From Strigamia acuminata (Eukaryota; Arthropoda; Chilopoda; Geophilomorpha; Linotaeniidae), in contig OX442315.1 in the NCBI GenBank assembly GCA_949358305.1, forward strand, positions 28,918,427 to 28,982,426: a DNA stretch of 64,000 nucleotides, read 5' to 3'. Under the pieces are notes generated by a model, which was not told the DNA's origin, searched no databases, and saw only the letters and a program-made list of their open reading frames with translations. How positions within the stretch are numbered: the stretch's first letter is position 1; every line of letters starts with the position of its first letter. Shown here in pieces: positions 48,801-58,039 of this stretch. Both the position numbers and the translations under genes were made by a program.

Positions 48801-50850
48801 TGAAATGGTATCGAATCGTCAAAGATCAAAGTTTAATGATCATTAAATGTAATCATGTAATAGGATGTGTTTTGGGATGAAGAGAGAAATAGAAGATTCC
48901 GAAATTTCGTCATAAATGTCATAAATATCGAAGAGGAAAAAGGATGGCCTCAACTACCACTAGAAGTGCGCCCTACCTCTGATTATTCTATTGAAAACTT
49001 GATACAAAATTTGTATTTAATTGCAGGAAGATGCTATTTACTCGAAGTCCGAGTCTGAATGGACGAGGGAATATCGTGAGATTAAACCAGGTCTGCAAGC
49101 CGAAGATTTAATTTATATTGCGCCATCGCCAATGGCTGAAAATAGAAACATTTATGTTGCGTTTTTTGTTCGAAATGAATCCACGACAGGTAGAAATAGA
49201 AATTTTAAGATTTACATAAAAATTATAAAATATTTATAACGTTTCCTTATTTAGCAGATCCTGCTGATGTGGTTGACGGAGCAAAAATATTTTACGCCGT
49301 GAATTCTACTCGAATGGATTTAGAACAAGAGGTTAAATGAACAAGTAATTGGATATTTCTTTTTATTTTAATTAAATGTTGAATGTTATTCAGATGGAAT
49401 TGAATATAACTAGAGTAACGCGAGGTATCGTCGTTCCTCATTACAAGGACATAACAACTGGTGCGACTAAAGAAAGCTCAAGTGATGATGCGGACACGGT
49501 CGTGGTATAGTTTGAAAATGTTTGTCAGTTGTAAGGATAGTTATTATAAAACTGTTTTTCATAAAGGAAATTAATCAAGTCAGGGTCAATACCGAAACTG
49601 TTACACCGCCTATTGGGATTGATGTAAGCTTTTATTTTTTATTTATTTTTTGAGTTTTGTTGTTATTATTTTTATTTTAACACAGAATGTCAACGATCCA
49701 ATTAAACATCACGAAGATTTGAAAGATAATGAATACACGAACGCAGTGACTGTGATACTTGCCGTTCCACAACCTGTTAAAATGGTCTGGATTCATCAAA
49801 AATTAAAGTTTACTGACCGTTAAATGCAATCATTTAATAGGATATCTTTTGGGACGAAGAGAGAAATAGAAAATTCAGAAATTTCGTCATAAATGCCATA
49901 AATATCGAAGAGGAGAAGGGATGGCCGCATCTGGCGTTAGAAGTACGAAATAAATTAACTCGCGTCCGATTAATAACCTTCAATTTATTTGCAGGAAGTT
50001 GCTATTTACGAGAAATATGATACTGAATGGGTGAGGAAGAAACGTGATATTAAAGCAGGTCTGCAAGCTGAGGACTTAATTTATATTGCACCATCACCAA
50101 TGGCCGAAAATAGAAACATCTACGTTGCATTTTTCATTAGAAATGGTTCCACAACCGGTAGATAATATAGAAATTTTTTTTTTTTTTAAATTAAAATATT
50201 TAATTTTTTTTCAGACCCCGATGATGTGGTTTACGGAACTAAAGTATTCTACGCTGTCAATTCCACTCGAATAGGACTAGAACAAGAGGTTAAACCAAGA
50301 ATGAATTCAATTTTTATTCATTTTTTTTACATTGAATTTTAATATTATTACAGATGGCATTAAATATAACTAGAATAACACCGGGAATAATCCTCGTCCA
50401 TTATGTGGAGTCGATTTTCATTCGCTATGCCATTGTTTTCATCGTTTTGTTAGCAGTTGCTGTATTTTGCATTTGTATTATCATATTTGGACTCATTTAC
50501 ATCAAGTGTAAGAGCAATAGAGGGAAATGGGAGCGAAGTGAATACGGAGATAAGGTATGGCTGGATGTGAATAAAATAAGAGAAATAAATTGCAATAATT
50601 TTGGAATAATTTTTAGAGTAAACTCAAAATGGATTTGCGAATAAGTCGAGAGATGGGGAACTTGCACAGCGACCGAGACATTCAACACGACGAAGCTCAA
50701 GGGCCGAAAATCGTACACCCGTATACGAATGGTAGTGGTAAACTTGATATTCGTATCGTAAGCGACGATGATGGTTGGGTGAAGCCTTTGGAGGATAATT
50801 CCGGTGTCATCCCTAAACCTCGACAACGAACCGAAGACACCAAATTATAA
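42847..50850 (+). CDS. Uncharacterised type I membrane protein with duplicated ectodomain module
   Basis: Eighteen exons join in phase to 878 residues: 42847-42877, 46078-46133, 47407-48211, 48262-48401, 48463-48510, 48566-48643, 48709-48807, 48864-48965, 49027-49189, 49258-49331, 49394-49504, 49567-49623, 49686-49784, 49841-49942, 49995-50157, 50215-50288, 50354-50554 and 50617-50850. The signal peptide MEPRTVLLILAVINGACG is split over exons 1-2. A Ser/Thr/Glu-rich mucin-like segment (about 30-385) has many N-glycosylation sites. Two copies of a module of about 150 residues follow (FWDEERNR.FRNFVIN, IEEEKGWP, GLQAEDLIYIAPSPMAENR, FYAVNSTR), then a membrane helix (FIRYAIVFIVLLAVAVFC...) and a tail of about 110 residues. 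The module's size and place before the membrane recall SEA domains, but that is a guess. Family not recognised. Confidence 0.85.
42878..46077 (+). other. Intron 1 of the 42.8-kb membrane-protein gene
   Basis: 3.2-kb AT-rich intron splitting the signal peptide. Looked through on both strands; no nested coding frame recognised. The 43917-44204 (-) and 43951-44190 (+) frames overlap each other and have no family signature. Confidence 0.5.
46134..47406 (+). other. Intron 2 with purine-rich low-complexity stretch
   Basis: Positions about 46740-47060 are almost purely A and G on the plus strand, with imperfect repeats of a GGGAGAAATAAATGAAAAA-like unit. The rest is featureless. The open frame 46855-47079 (-) is a by-product of this composition. 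Confidence 0.6.
48709..50353 (+). repeat. Tandem duplication of a multi-exon block
   Basis: Exons 7-10 and the start of 11 (48709 onward) match exons 13-16 and the start of 17 (49686 onward) in order, in phase and almost in length (99/99, 102/102, 163/163, 74/74). Introns are also related: introns 7 (48808-48863) and 13 (49785-49840) are both 56 bases and align along most of their length, which points to a fairly recent DNA-level duplication. Confidence 0.95.
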
Positions 50851-51714
50851 ATAGTTCATAGATATTATAAAAATAGGAACGTTGGTTGCTCAATTTTTGT
50901 TTTTAAATGTTTTTTCATTATACGGAGCTTTAGAAAAAGATAAAAAATACTGATAATCTCTTCATAACCGAATTGAAATTGTTACAGTTATTTCACTTTT
51001 GATACAATTTACTGTAGTGAAGGAAAAAGAGATTTTATACAGTTGAAGAAGCTTTTTATATCATGAGTGAATACACTTGAGTTTTGCGTAATACTGTGAC
51101 AGCAATCCTTCATTTTACATTAGTACATCTAATTACAATGAAAATTTTGTATGAATTTAATCGATCTTTAGCATTTTTGTACTTAAATGTGATTATATTC
51201 TTACTGTTTAAAATATATATATATATTTGTGTACATAGTAGTTACAGTAATATCGATACTGTGGTCCAATATGTACGTTAACAATTGTGATGTAATTGTT
51301 TATAACCGTTTTGTATATTGCAATTTTGATATTGCAGAAATATTTAAGATTAAAAGTACCGAATAAATTGCAAAACCCTGAATTTGGTGCCACAGTTTCA
51401 AAATACATTATCTCAGCAAGTTGACCATGGAGCGAGTTAATTTAATATTAATTAAAATTACATAATTTATGATATAATTTTCTGGAATAATATCTTCTTT
51501 AAATTATTTTAATTCTGGATCCATGCCATCATACAAAAACCATACCCCTCCTATTTTGACAATGACTACAAAGTGACTACGATTTGGTTGATTGAATGGT
51601 TATTGCCAGAATTTTGTAAGTAGCATTGCCAATTTGATTTGCAGATGGCATATTACTTATTTTTGTACTAAATGCCAAGTATCGAAATATTATAACTGGT
51701 GGGGTTGTTCTGAA
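50851..51714. other. 3' UTR of the membrane-protein gene and flank
   Basis: AT-rich. AATAAA at about 51363-51368 would give a 3' UTR of roughly 530 bases. No further gene seen. Confidence 0.5.
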
Positions 51715-51950
51715 GGTGCGCAGCATTGCCAGCGTTTTTGTGTTCTAGCGTTTTGATTTTGCCCTTTTTTATTTTGGATGCTGTGATTCACCACTTTTCT
51801 TTTGGGCATTGAAAATAAATTAATTAAATGAATAAAACATTCCTAGTTTTTAGCATTTTTGATTTCAGCGTTTTTGTTTTCAGCGTTTTTGTAATTCAGC
51901 ATTTTATGTTTTCTGCGTTTTTGCATTTCAGCGTTTTTGATTTCCGTGCA
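51715..51950. repeat. Degenerate AGCGTTTTTG-type tandem repeat
   Basis: Irregular repeats of about 10-20 bases built on a TTTCAGCGTTTTTG core, most regular at 51850-51945, directly before the GGGCACA minisatellite. Confidence 0.6.
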
Positions 51951-52014
51951 TGCTACACGACGCATATACGTGCATGCTACACGTCGCATGGATGTGCATT
52001 GTACACCGGTGTAC
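51951..52014. repeat. GTGCATGCTACACGnCGCAT repeat
   Basis: Two copies of a CGTGCATGCTACACG motif followed by CGCAT, then TGTACACCGGTGTACA, a perfect 16-base palindrome (51999-52014), joining the AGCGTTTTTG repeats to the minisatellite. Confidence 0.55.
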
Positions 52015-52575
52015 ACCAGGGCACAGGGCACAGGGCACAGGGCACAGGGCACAGGAGGGCACAAGAGGGCACAGGAGGGCACAGGGCACAGGAGGGCACA
52101 GGGCACAGGAGGGCACAGGACACAGGGTACAGGAGGGCACAGGACACAGGACACAGGGCACAAGGCACAGGGCACAGGACACAGGCTACAGGAGGGCACA
52201 GAGCACAGGGCACAGGCTACAGGAGGGCACAGGGCACAGGGCACAGGCTACAGGAGGGCACAGGCTACAGGAGGGCACAGGGCACAGGCTACAGGAGGGC
52301 ACAGGGCACAGGCTACAGGAGGGCACAGGGCACAGGACACAGGAGGGCACAAGGCACAGGAGAGCACAGGAGGGCAAAGGGCACAGGTCACAGGGCACAG
52401 GGAGCAGGACACAGGGCACAGGAGGGCACAGGAAAGTACAGGGCACAGGAGGGCACAGGAAAGCACAGGGCACAGGAGGGCACAGGGCACAGGACACAGG
52501 GCACAGGAGGGCACAGGACACAGGGCACATGAGGGCACAGGGCACAGGGCACATGAGGGCACAGGGCACAGGGCC
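52015..52575. repeat. GGGCACA-family 7-base minisatellite
   Basis: About 560 bases made of 7-base units, mainly GGGCACA with variants GGACACA, GGCTACA and GGAGGGCACA. They are arranged in higher-order blocks, such as a recurring block with GGCTACAGGAGGGCACA. Because 7 is not a multiple of 3 and the motif lacks stops, several frames stay open on both strands, creating long spurious ORFs. Confidence 0.97.
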
Positions 52576-52599
52576 CCGGGTCCCCAACAGGCTCCCCAG

Positions 52600-52780
52600 C
52601 AATGTTTAAGTGTCCGCCGCTCGAAAACTAAGAGGGGTAGAGTGTTGTGCCTTTCAGGGTTTGTAGAGAAGGTCCTCTATATCGTTTGGTTTTTTAAATA
52701 AAAAAATCCATGGTCAGGTTGTTGAGATATTGGGGTTTGAAGTTGTGGCACCAGACTTGGAAATTTAGTACAAGTCTTTT
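52600..52780 (+). repeat. Older direct repeat, copy 1 (uninterrupted)
   Basis: Runs from about GCTCGAAAACTAAGAGG (52620) through a TAGAG, TTGTGC, GGTCCTCTAT series to TTGTGGCACCAGACTTGG (about 52760). The same ordered landmarks recur in copy 2, where they are separated by three transposon insertions. Confidence 0.75.
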
Positions 52781-53172
52781 TTGTGCCATATTCAAATGCT
52801 TGCTGCTCGAAAACTAACAAGGGGAGAGCACCAATAAGCTATCACAGATTGTTGTAATATTAAACAAGAAGGATTGTTATATCATGCTGAATGAGACCCT
52901 AAAATAATTTCATTCCATGAACAGCCAACAATGCAAACAATGAGCTGAAAGTTGGCACTATTTTGTCTGTGTATACATCAAATCTGAGCAATCAGGCCTA
53001 GTGTATGAATACTGTAAACAACAGTTGCTAGGTAAAAAATAGTTCCAAGATCCAAGTTCAATTTTATCATTTGAGATTCAATGATGTCATTTCCTCTTTT
53101 GATATCACATGACATATGACATCAGAACTTTGTTCAACAACATGACTGTCTTCATGAAGACAATAATAGTTT

Positions 53173-53244
53173 GTAGTGGTGGTTCAGTGGTTAAGGCAAT
53201 GGACCAGGAATCTTTCCACACAGGTTCAAATCCTGTTGGGTGTG
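53173..53244 (+). other. tRNA-like segment in the left arm of the palindrome
   Basis: A-box-like TGGTTCAGTGG (53180-53190) and B-box GGTTCAAATCC (53223-53233) at tRNA spacing. The T stem ACAGG/CCTGT pairs perfectly. GGTTCAGTGGTTAAGGCAATGGAC recalls a serine tRNA (20-base core shared), but the acceptor stem pairs poorly and the long variable arm is absent, so it is tRNA-derived rather than a working tRNA. Confidence 0.65.
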
Positions 53245-53416
53245 AATATATTTACATTTATTTTTTGTTAAATTTTAGCAGTTATTTTAATGTTTGTAAT
53301 TTTATATTTGTTTCCAGAAAATTTTAATTTGGTTAATTTTAATTTTTTAACAAATATAAAATTACAAACATTAAAATAACTGCTAAAATTTAACAAAAAA
53401 TAAATGTAAAAATTTT

Positions 53417-53488
53417 CACACCCAACAGGATTTGAACCTGTGTGGAAAGATTCCTGGTCCATTGCCTTAACCACTGAACCACCACTAC
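53417..53488 (-). other. tRNA-like segment in the right arm of the palindrome
   Basis: Mirror copy of the segment at 53173-53244, pointing the other way, with the same A- and B-box sequences. Any pol III transcription from the two copies would converge on the centre of the palindrome. Confidence 0.65.
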
Positions 53489-53854
53489 AAACTATTATTG
53501 TCTTCATGAAGACAGTCATGTTGTTGAACGAAGTTCTGATGTCATATGTCATGTGATATCAAAAGAGGAAATGACATCATTGAATCTCAAATGGTAAAAT
53601 TGAACTTGGATCTTGGAACTATTTTTTACCTAGCAACTGTTGTTTACAGTATTCATACACTAGGCCTGATTGCTCAGATTTGATGTATACACAGACAAAA
53701 TAGTGCCAACTTTCAGCTCATTGTTTGCATTGTTGGCTGTTCATGGAATGAAATTATTTTAGGGTCTCATTCAGCATGATATAACAATCCTTCTTGTTTA
53801 ATATTACAACAATCTGTGATAGCTTATTGGTGCTCTCCCCTTGTAAGAGGAGTA

Positions 53855-54075
53855 TACTCTTGTTCGACTCAAAAGGGTGCCCTTCTCCCATTGGCCAAGC
53901 CGTATCACTGGTGTAGTGATCCAAAAATGTAGCCCCAAACACCAGAAATAAAAACTACTTCTCCTAGTGGTAGTAATACCATAGATTCTTTACTCTATGG
54001 TAATACAGACTGGAGATAGGAGTAATGCGGCTCGGCCAATGGGAGAAGGGCACCCTTTTGAGTAGAACAAGAGTA
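53855..54075. mobile_element. 221-base MITE with TA target duplication
   Basis: Terminal inverted repeats of about 48 bases with two mismatches (TACTCTTGTTC... and its complement) flanked by TA (53853-53854, 54076-54077). The TA duplication and short length fit a Tc1/mariner-type MITE. The undisturbed TA site is seen in copy 1 of the surrounding direct repeat. Confidence 0.85.
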
Positions 54076-54211
54076 TAGAGACTTGTGCTGTTCACGGTTT
54101 CTTTAGGAGAAAGTCCTCTATCTCTTCGTGGAAAAACCATTGAAATCCGTGGTAAATAAAAAATTGAGATTTGTTCTATATGTAGTTTGAGCAAATGTGA
54201 ATGTGGTGCCA

Positions 54212-54827
54212 GTGTTGTGCGCGGTCCCGTTCCTGGACCGGCGATCCAGGACCGCCGGTCCGCGGTCCAGGACCGGGACCGGGACCGCGTTCCTTTTTAA
54301 ATTCCATGAACCGCGGACCGCTGTTGCGGTACATCTCGCGGTCCGCGAGAAAACACGAGATAAAAAATTTTCAATAGTAAAAACAGTTAAAAAACATCAA
54401 AAACATATATAAAAAATGGCGTCGTGCTGTGCTGCAGTGAAGCACCGGGTAAATACGCATGCGCAGTAGCAACCTGTCGGAGAATGAGAGAAAGCACCGA
54501 AAATCTCGTGTTTTCTCGAGAATCACGTGTTTTCTCGAGAATCACGTGTTTTCTCGAGAATCTCGTGTTTTCTCGACAATCTCGCGTACCGCGAGATGTA
54601 CCGCAAAATCGCGGTCCCAGTACTGTACCGGGACCGCGGTATTGGAACGCGGTACACGGTGTAACGCGTACCGGGACCGCGGTATTGGAACGCGGTACAC
54701 GGTGTAACGCGTACCGGGACCGCGGTATCGTTCGAGGTAACGCGTACCGGGACCGCGGTACTTTTTTGCGGCCGGGACAGTAACGCGTACCGGGACCGCG
54801 GTCCGTGTTGTGTGTACCGCGCACCAC
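54212..54827. mobile_element. 616-base GC-rich hAT-like non-autonomous element
   Basis: Flanked by the 8-base direct repeat TGGTGCCA (54204-54211, 54828-54835). Ends resemble hAT termini (AGTGTTGTGCGCGGT against complement AGTGGTGCGCGGT), though overlap of the duplication with the ends leaves the exact boundary open by a base or two. The interior is built from CGCG-rich repeats (ACCGGGACCGCGGTA, four or more times) and five TCTCG(A)-TTTTCTCGAGAATC repeats. No coding capacity recognised. Confidence 0.75.
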
Positions 54828-54835
54828 TGGTGCCA

Positions 54836-55153
54836 ACTTCAGCCTGGTGTTGTTGTAATATTAAGTTTGTTTATCAAATTGCATCAAATGTAAAACCTCC
54901 ATTGAAGAAAATCCATTTATTGTTTACAACAATTCTGACTTGCAGATGTTTTTTATTTTTAAAAATGTGACCTTTTGTTTACTTCACATTTTTGTTTTAA
55001 TTTAATTTAACAAAAAAAAGAAAAAGAAATCCTTCTTTTTTTATTATAAAACTATTACTTCATAAATTATCATTTTGTGAGCATATTATCAATTATTTTG
55101 GTGGATTGAAGATGGTTCGGAGTATCAGCAAATATAAATTTTAATTTAAAAGC
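54836..55153. other. Spacer between transposons
   Basis: AT-rich; nothing recognised. Confidence 0.4.
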
Positions 55154-55155
55154 TA

Positions 55156-55623
55156 CCGTCTTCCCCCGAATATAACACCATGGTGTTGTATTCGAGTTTT
55201 GTTCGAAATGGCAAGTTTGAAAACATTGACCGAAAAGTCGAATATAACACCACTTCAGCTATAACACCATGGTGTTATATTCGAATACAACACCATGGTG
55301 TTATATTCGAATTTTTTAAAAACTATGAAATACGTACAGTGTACGCTTCCAAAACGCAAACGATACAGCACATGTACGTTTTTATTTAGTTTATTTTTAT
55401 TGTTTTTTGTTTTTACTTTAAATAAAACACAAAAAATAAAAACATACAAGATATTGTTTGTTTTTTTAATCATAGTCATAAACACATATTAACAATTTTT
55501 CTTTTTTTGCAAACTTACATGTTTTTTTACGAATACAACACCATGGTTTTGTATTCGAATACAACACCAGGGTGGTGTTATATTCGAATACAACACCATG
55601 GTGTTTTATTCGGGGGAAGACGG
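55156..55623. mobile_element. 468-base MITE with long inverted repeats and TA target duplication
   Basis: Ends CCGTCTTCCCCCGAATA and the complement TATTCGGGGGAAGACGG, flanked by TA (55154-55155, 55624-55625). Next to each end are repeated ACACCATGGTGT palindromes joined by TATTCGAAT-like linkers: three clusters at the left, two at the right. A central AT-rich stretch encodes nothing recognisable. Tc1/mariner or pogo-type termini are likely. Confidence 0.82.
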
Positions 55624-55625
55624 TA

Positions 55626-56563
55626 GGACCCAGTCACTGCTAGTAGTAGACCGATTCCTACAGTAAAAAAAACTTGTGTCCTCAGACGGGTAAAACGTCC
55701 GGAGATCCCTATCTACAAACAATCCACCATTAATAAATTTATAGCTCAATTTATTATCTTTAATTATTTAATTCTTGTGAATGGCGCCATGTTTGTTCAA
55801 ATTTTCTTCATCCCGTCGCCTTCACCAAATCTAGCGCGCTTAAAATCATACCTAAAAACCACTAATTTCTTGACCGGTCCGTAAAAACGTATTTCGTGCG
55901 CTCTCCAGCTAACTAAGTGATGTGTAACGCGCCTGCGCACTGCATCTGAACCGCCATTTTCACAAAGGCAACTTTGGTTGAACAATTGCGGGGCAAAACA
56001 TTTTAAATTTCACCTCTTTGTTCGCAGCTTTGTTACAGCTTGGAATGGTGAGTTTGTTTTTAAAAATGACTTAGAACGAATGTGATAACACAAGAATTTC
56101 GCAATTAATACACGGGCACCGTACATTGAAGATAATTGATAAGCCTAACCACTAGTGATAGGCGTTCAGGGCGTACTTACTACAAAAGATTAACGAAATT
56201 CAAATTTAAAATGCTATTTTGATGAGTTAAACTTATAAACAGTCTAACCGAATTATAAATTTCAAGCGAAGTTTAACATTTGGCCGGAAATACGAATTAC
56301 TAAAACTGTTGAATTAATTTTTTAAGCGAATGAATAACGAGAACGATAAAAGAAAATCATACCTATGTATAATAAAGCCATATATTTCTTTTTACAGGTT
56401 ATTGTGACTGGTATTTTATGGAAATCCGAAGTCCCGACTGAATATTTTGGAAGAAAATTGAATCTTTAGAAGACATACGTCAACGTACATGCATTCAAAT
56501 TGGGCGTTATTAACATAGATCTGTGATATGATCTAAAACTTAGTTTTCTAAAAATACATTAAG
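55626..56563. promoter_or_regulatory. Upstream region and 5' UTR intron of the zinc-knuckle gene
   Basis: A leader ending TTGGAATG before GTGAGT (56047) and an acceptor TTTTTACAG at about 56398 define a roughly 350-base 5' UTR intron; the CDS starts 166 bases later. No other gene recognised. Confidence 0.45.
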
Positions 56564-58039
56564 ATGAATTCAGTTGTTTGTTATCACTGTGAGCGACCTG
56601 GCCACATGGTTCGTGACTGCCCCGACAAAATTAAGCTTTGTTACAACTGTAGCACAGTGGGACATTTGGCACGAGACTGCCCAGAACCGCCGAAAAAGAG
56701 ACAAAAGCCAGAATCGCCCAAGAAACCAAGTACAAATTCACCCGACTCGACCAAAAACGACAAAGCGTGTTTCACGTGTGGAAGTTTGGACCACCTGAAA
56801 CAGAATTGTCCAAAACGCAACAAAGCGAGCGAAGAAAAAGAGACGGAAAACGGAAACGACGATAAAAAATCAACGAAAGATGAAAAAGCCGACGCGGGGG
56901 ACAAGAAAAGCTGCTGGGAATGCGGCAAAACGGGACACATTGCGCGGGAATGTCCAAACCCCAGTGAAAGTTTCAAACGGAAATCGCGCCCGGTGTTCGA
57001 CGGCCCAGACCGACGGCGAGGAAGCAGAGACGACGCATGTTTCCGGTGCGGAGACTTCGGACATTTCGCCAAAGAATGCACGGGATTTCACCAACGTCGA
57101 CCGCCATCTCCACGATCGCCTTCGAACAATGACGTTTACGATCTCTTAAGTCGTGCTTTGAACAAAGCTAAGCGCGATTCGTGTTACGTGTGCGGCCAGC
57201 CGGGTCATTTTGCGCGCGAGTGTCCACGAAATGGACCACCAGGCCCCGCGCCCTTCAATCAACACATTCAGTCGGCACCGAACGGACCATTTAGAGGAGG
57301 GATGGGTGGCGGTGGCGGTGGCGATTGCGGGCCAAACTTTCCGCCCATGCAGTCGCACGTACCGTTTAATGAGAATTTGATGGTGCCGGAAGGGTTAAAT
57401 GTGAATAATCCTTGTTTAACGTGCGGAAGAACGAGTCACGTTACGTTTGATTGTCCTATAGCCAAATTGTGTTACAGATGTGGAATGACCAATCACATCG
57501 CGAAGGATTGTGCCGGAATGGGGAACATGATGAGCAGAGATAGAATGATGAGCATGGAGAGATTCCAAGGCCCACCGTCGAATTTGCCGTTTAATTCGCT
57601 GAACGGAGAAGATCGGATGAAGGGAGACGAGCGGTGTTTCCGATGTGGAGGTCGTGGACATAAATCGTTCGAATGTTCGCACGAGAAAGCTTGCTACAGA
57701 TGTGGAAGAAACGACCACGAAGCGAGGGACTGTTTTGACGTGAATAACACTTGCTACAAATGCGGCAAAACGGGCCATATGACGTATAATTGTGACATGA
57801 TGCCTTCTGGGGGAGCGAGAATGATGCCGAGTAGAAATGAGGAGGATTCGTTCGGCGGCGAGACAAAGTGTTATAGATGTGGTCGAGTTGGCCACACGGC
57901 GAGGGACTGTCCGCAGGAGAAGGTTTGCTACAAATGCAATCGCGAGGGACACATTGCCAGAGATTGTCCACGAGATGAGTTTAATCGAGATGAATCTCGA
58001 TTTCGATCGAGCGAAAGGGGTCCTTGGATTGATTTTTGA
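56564..58039 (+). CDS. Protein with 13 CCHC zinc knuckles
   Basis: A single uninterrupted frame of 491 codons. Thirteen CX2CX4HX4C knuckles run from CYHCERPGHMVRDC to CYKCNREGHIARDC; several are off-consensus (CFTCGSLDHLKQNC, CLTCGRTSHVTFDC, CYRCGRNDHEARDC) but keep all four ligands. Linkers hold a Lys/Glu/Asp-rich stretch (about 80-120) and a Gly-rich/Met-rich part (about 245-340). The array resembles CNBP/GIS2/byr3-type RNA-binding proteins rather than a retroviral Gag, which has one or two knuckles and a capsid. CNBP is 18 kb away but is built differently (five exons), so this is a distant relative at most. Likely a single-stranded RNA/DNA binder; the precise role is unknown. Confidence 0.88.
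   Translation: MNSVVCYHCERPGHMVRDCPDKIKLCYNCSTVGHLARDCPEPPKKRQKPESPKKPSTNSPDSTKNDKACFTCGSLDHLKQNCPKRNKASEEKETENGNDDKKSTKDEKADAGDKKSCWECGKTGHIARECPNPSESFKRKSRPVFDGPDRRRGSRDDACFRCGDFGHFAKECTGFHQRRPPSPRSPSNNDVYDLLSRALNKAKRDSCYVCGQPGHFARECPRNGPPGPAPFNQHIQSAPNGPFRGGMGGGGGGDCGPNFPPMQSHVPFNENLMVPEGLNVNNPCLTCGRTSHVTFDCPIAKLCYRCGMTNHIAKDCAGMGNMMSRDRMMSMERFQGPPSNLPFNSLNGEDRMKGDERCFRCGGRGHKSFECSHEKACYRCGRNDHEARDCFDVNNTCYKCGKTGHMTYNCDMMPSGGARMMPSRNEEDSFGGETKCYRCGRVGHTARDCPQEKVCYKCNREGHIARDCPRDEFNRDESRFRSSERGPWIDF

Larger units (their letters stand above)
52818..53843. mobile_element. 1,026-base palindromic non-autonomous DNA transposon with TAA target duplication
   Basis: Two arms of 493 bases (52818-53310 and 53351-53843) are near-perfect inverted copies around a 40-base centre. 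Ends are CAAGGGGAGAGCACC...GGTGCTCTCCCCTTG, flanked by TAA on both sides (52815-52817, 53844-53846). A 3-base TWA duplication is the mark of PIF/Harbinger elements, so that superfamily is the best guess. No transposase is encoded; the two frames of about 70-95 residues in it are mirror images of each other. Each arm carries a tRNA-like segment. Confidence 0.88.
52790..54850 (+). repeat. Older direct repeat, copy 2, split by three insertions
   Basis: Begins GCTGCTCGAAAACTAA (about 52802), is cut by the palindromic element, resumes TAAGAGGAGTA, is cut by the 221-base element, resumes TAGAGACTTGTGCTG through AAAGTCCTCTATCTC to ATGTGGTGCCA, is cut by the GC-rich element, and ends ACTTCAGCCTGG. 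Removing the insertions and one copy of each target duplication restores the order seen in copy 1. Confidence 0.72.

Noticed and set aside
51828-52701. Open frames of more than 200 codons on both strands, reading as His/Arg/Thr/Gly or Cys/Pro/Leu repeats
   Set aside because: They are produced by the 7-base GGGCACA minisatellite, which is open in several frames at once. There is no splice context, start context or family resemblance.
53173-53244. A functional serine tRNA gene
   Set aside because: A and B boxes and the T stem are good, but the acceptor stem has several mismatches and the long serine variable arm is missing. It is part of a transposon arm, so tRNA-derived is the better call.
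53109-53552. Two similar 70-95 residue frames on opposite strands that look like a gene pair
   Set aside because: They are the same sequence read from the two arms of the palindromic transposon and include the tRNA-like segment, so they are not protein-coding.
56564-58039. Retroviral or retrotransposon Gag because of the zinc knuckles
   Set aside because: Thirteen knuckles, no capsid-like region, no protease or reverse transcriptase and no long terminal repeats nearby. The layout fits cellular CCHC proteins.
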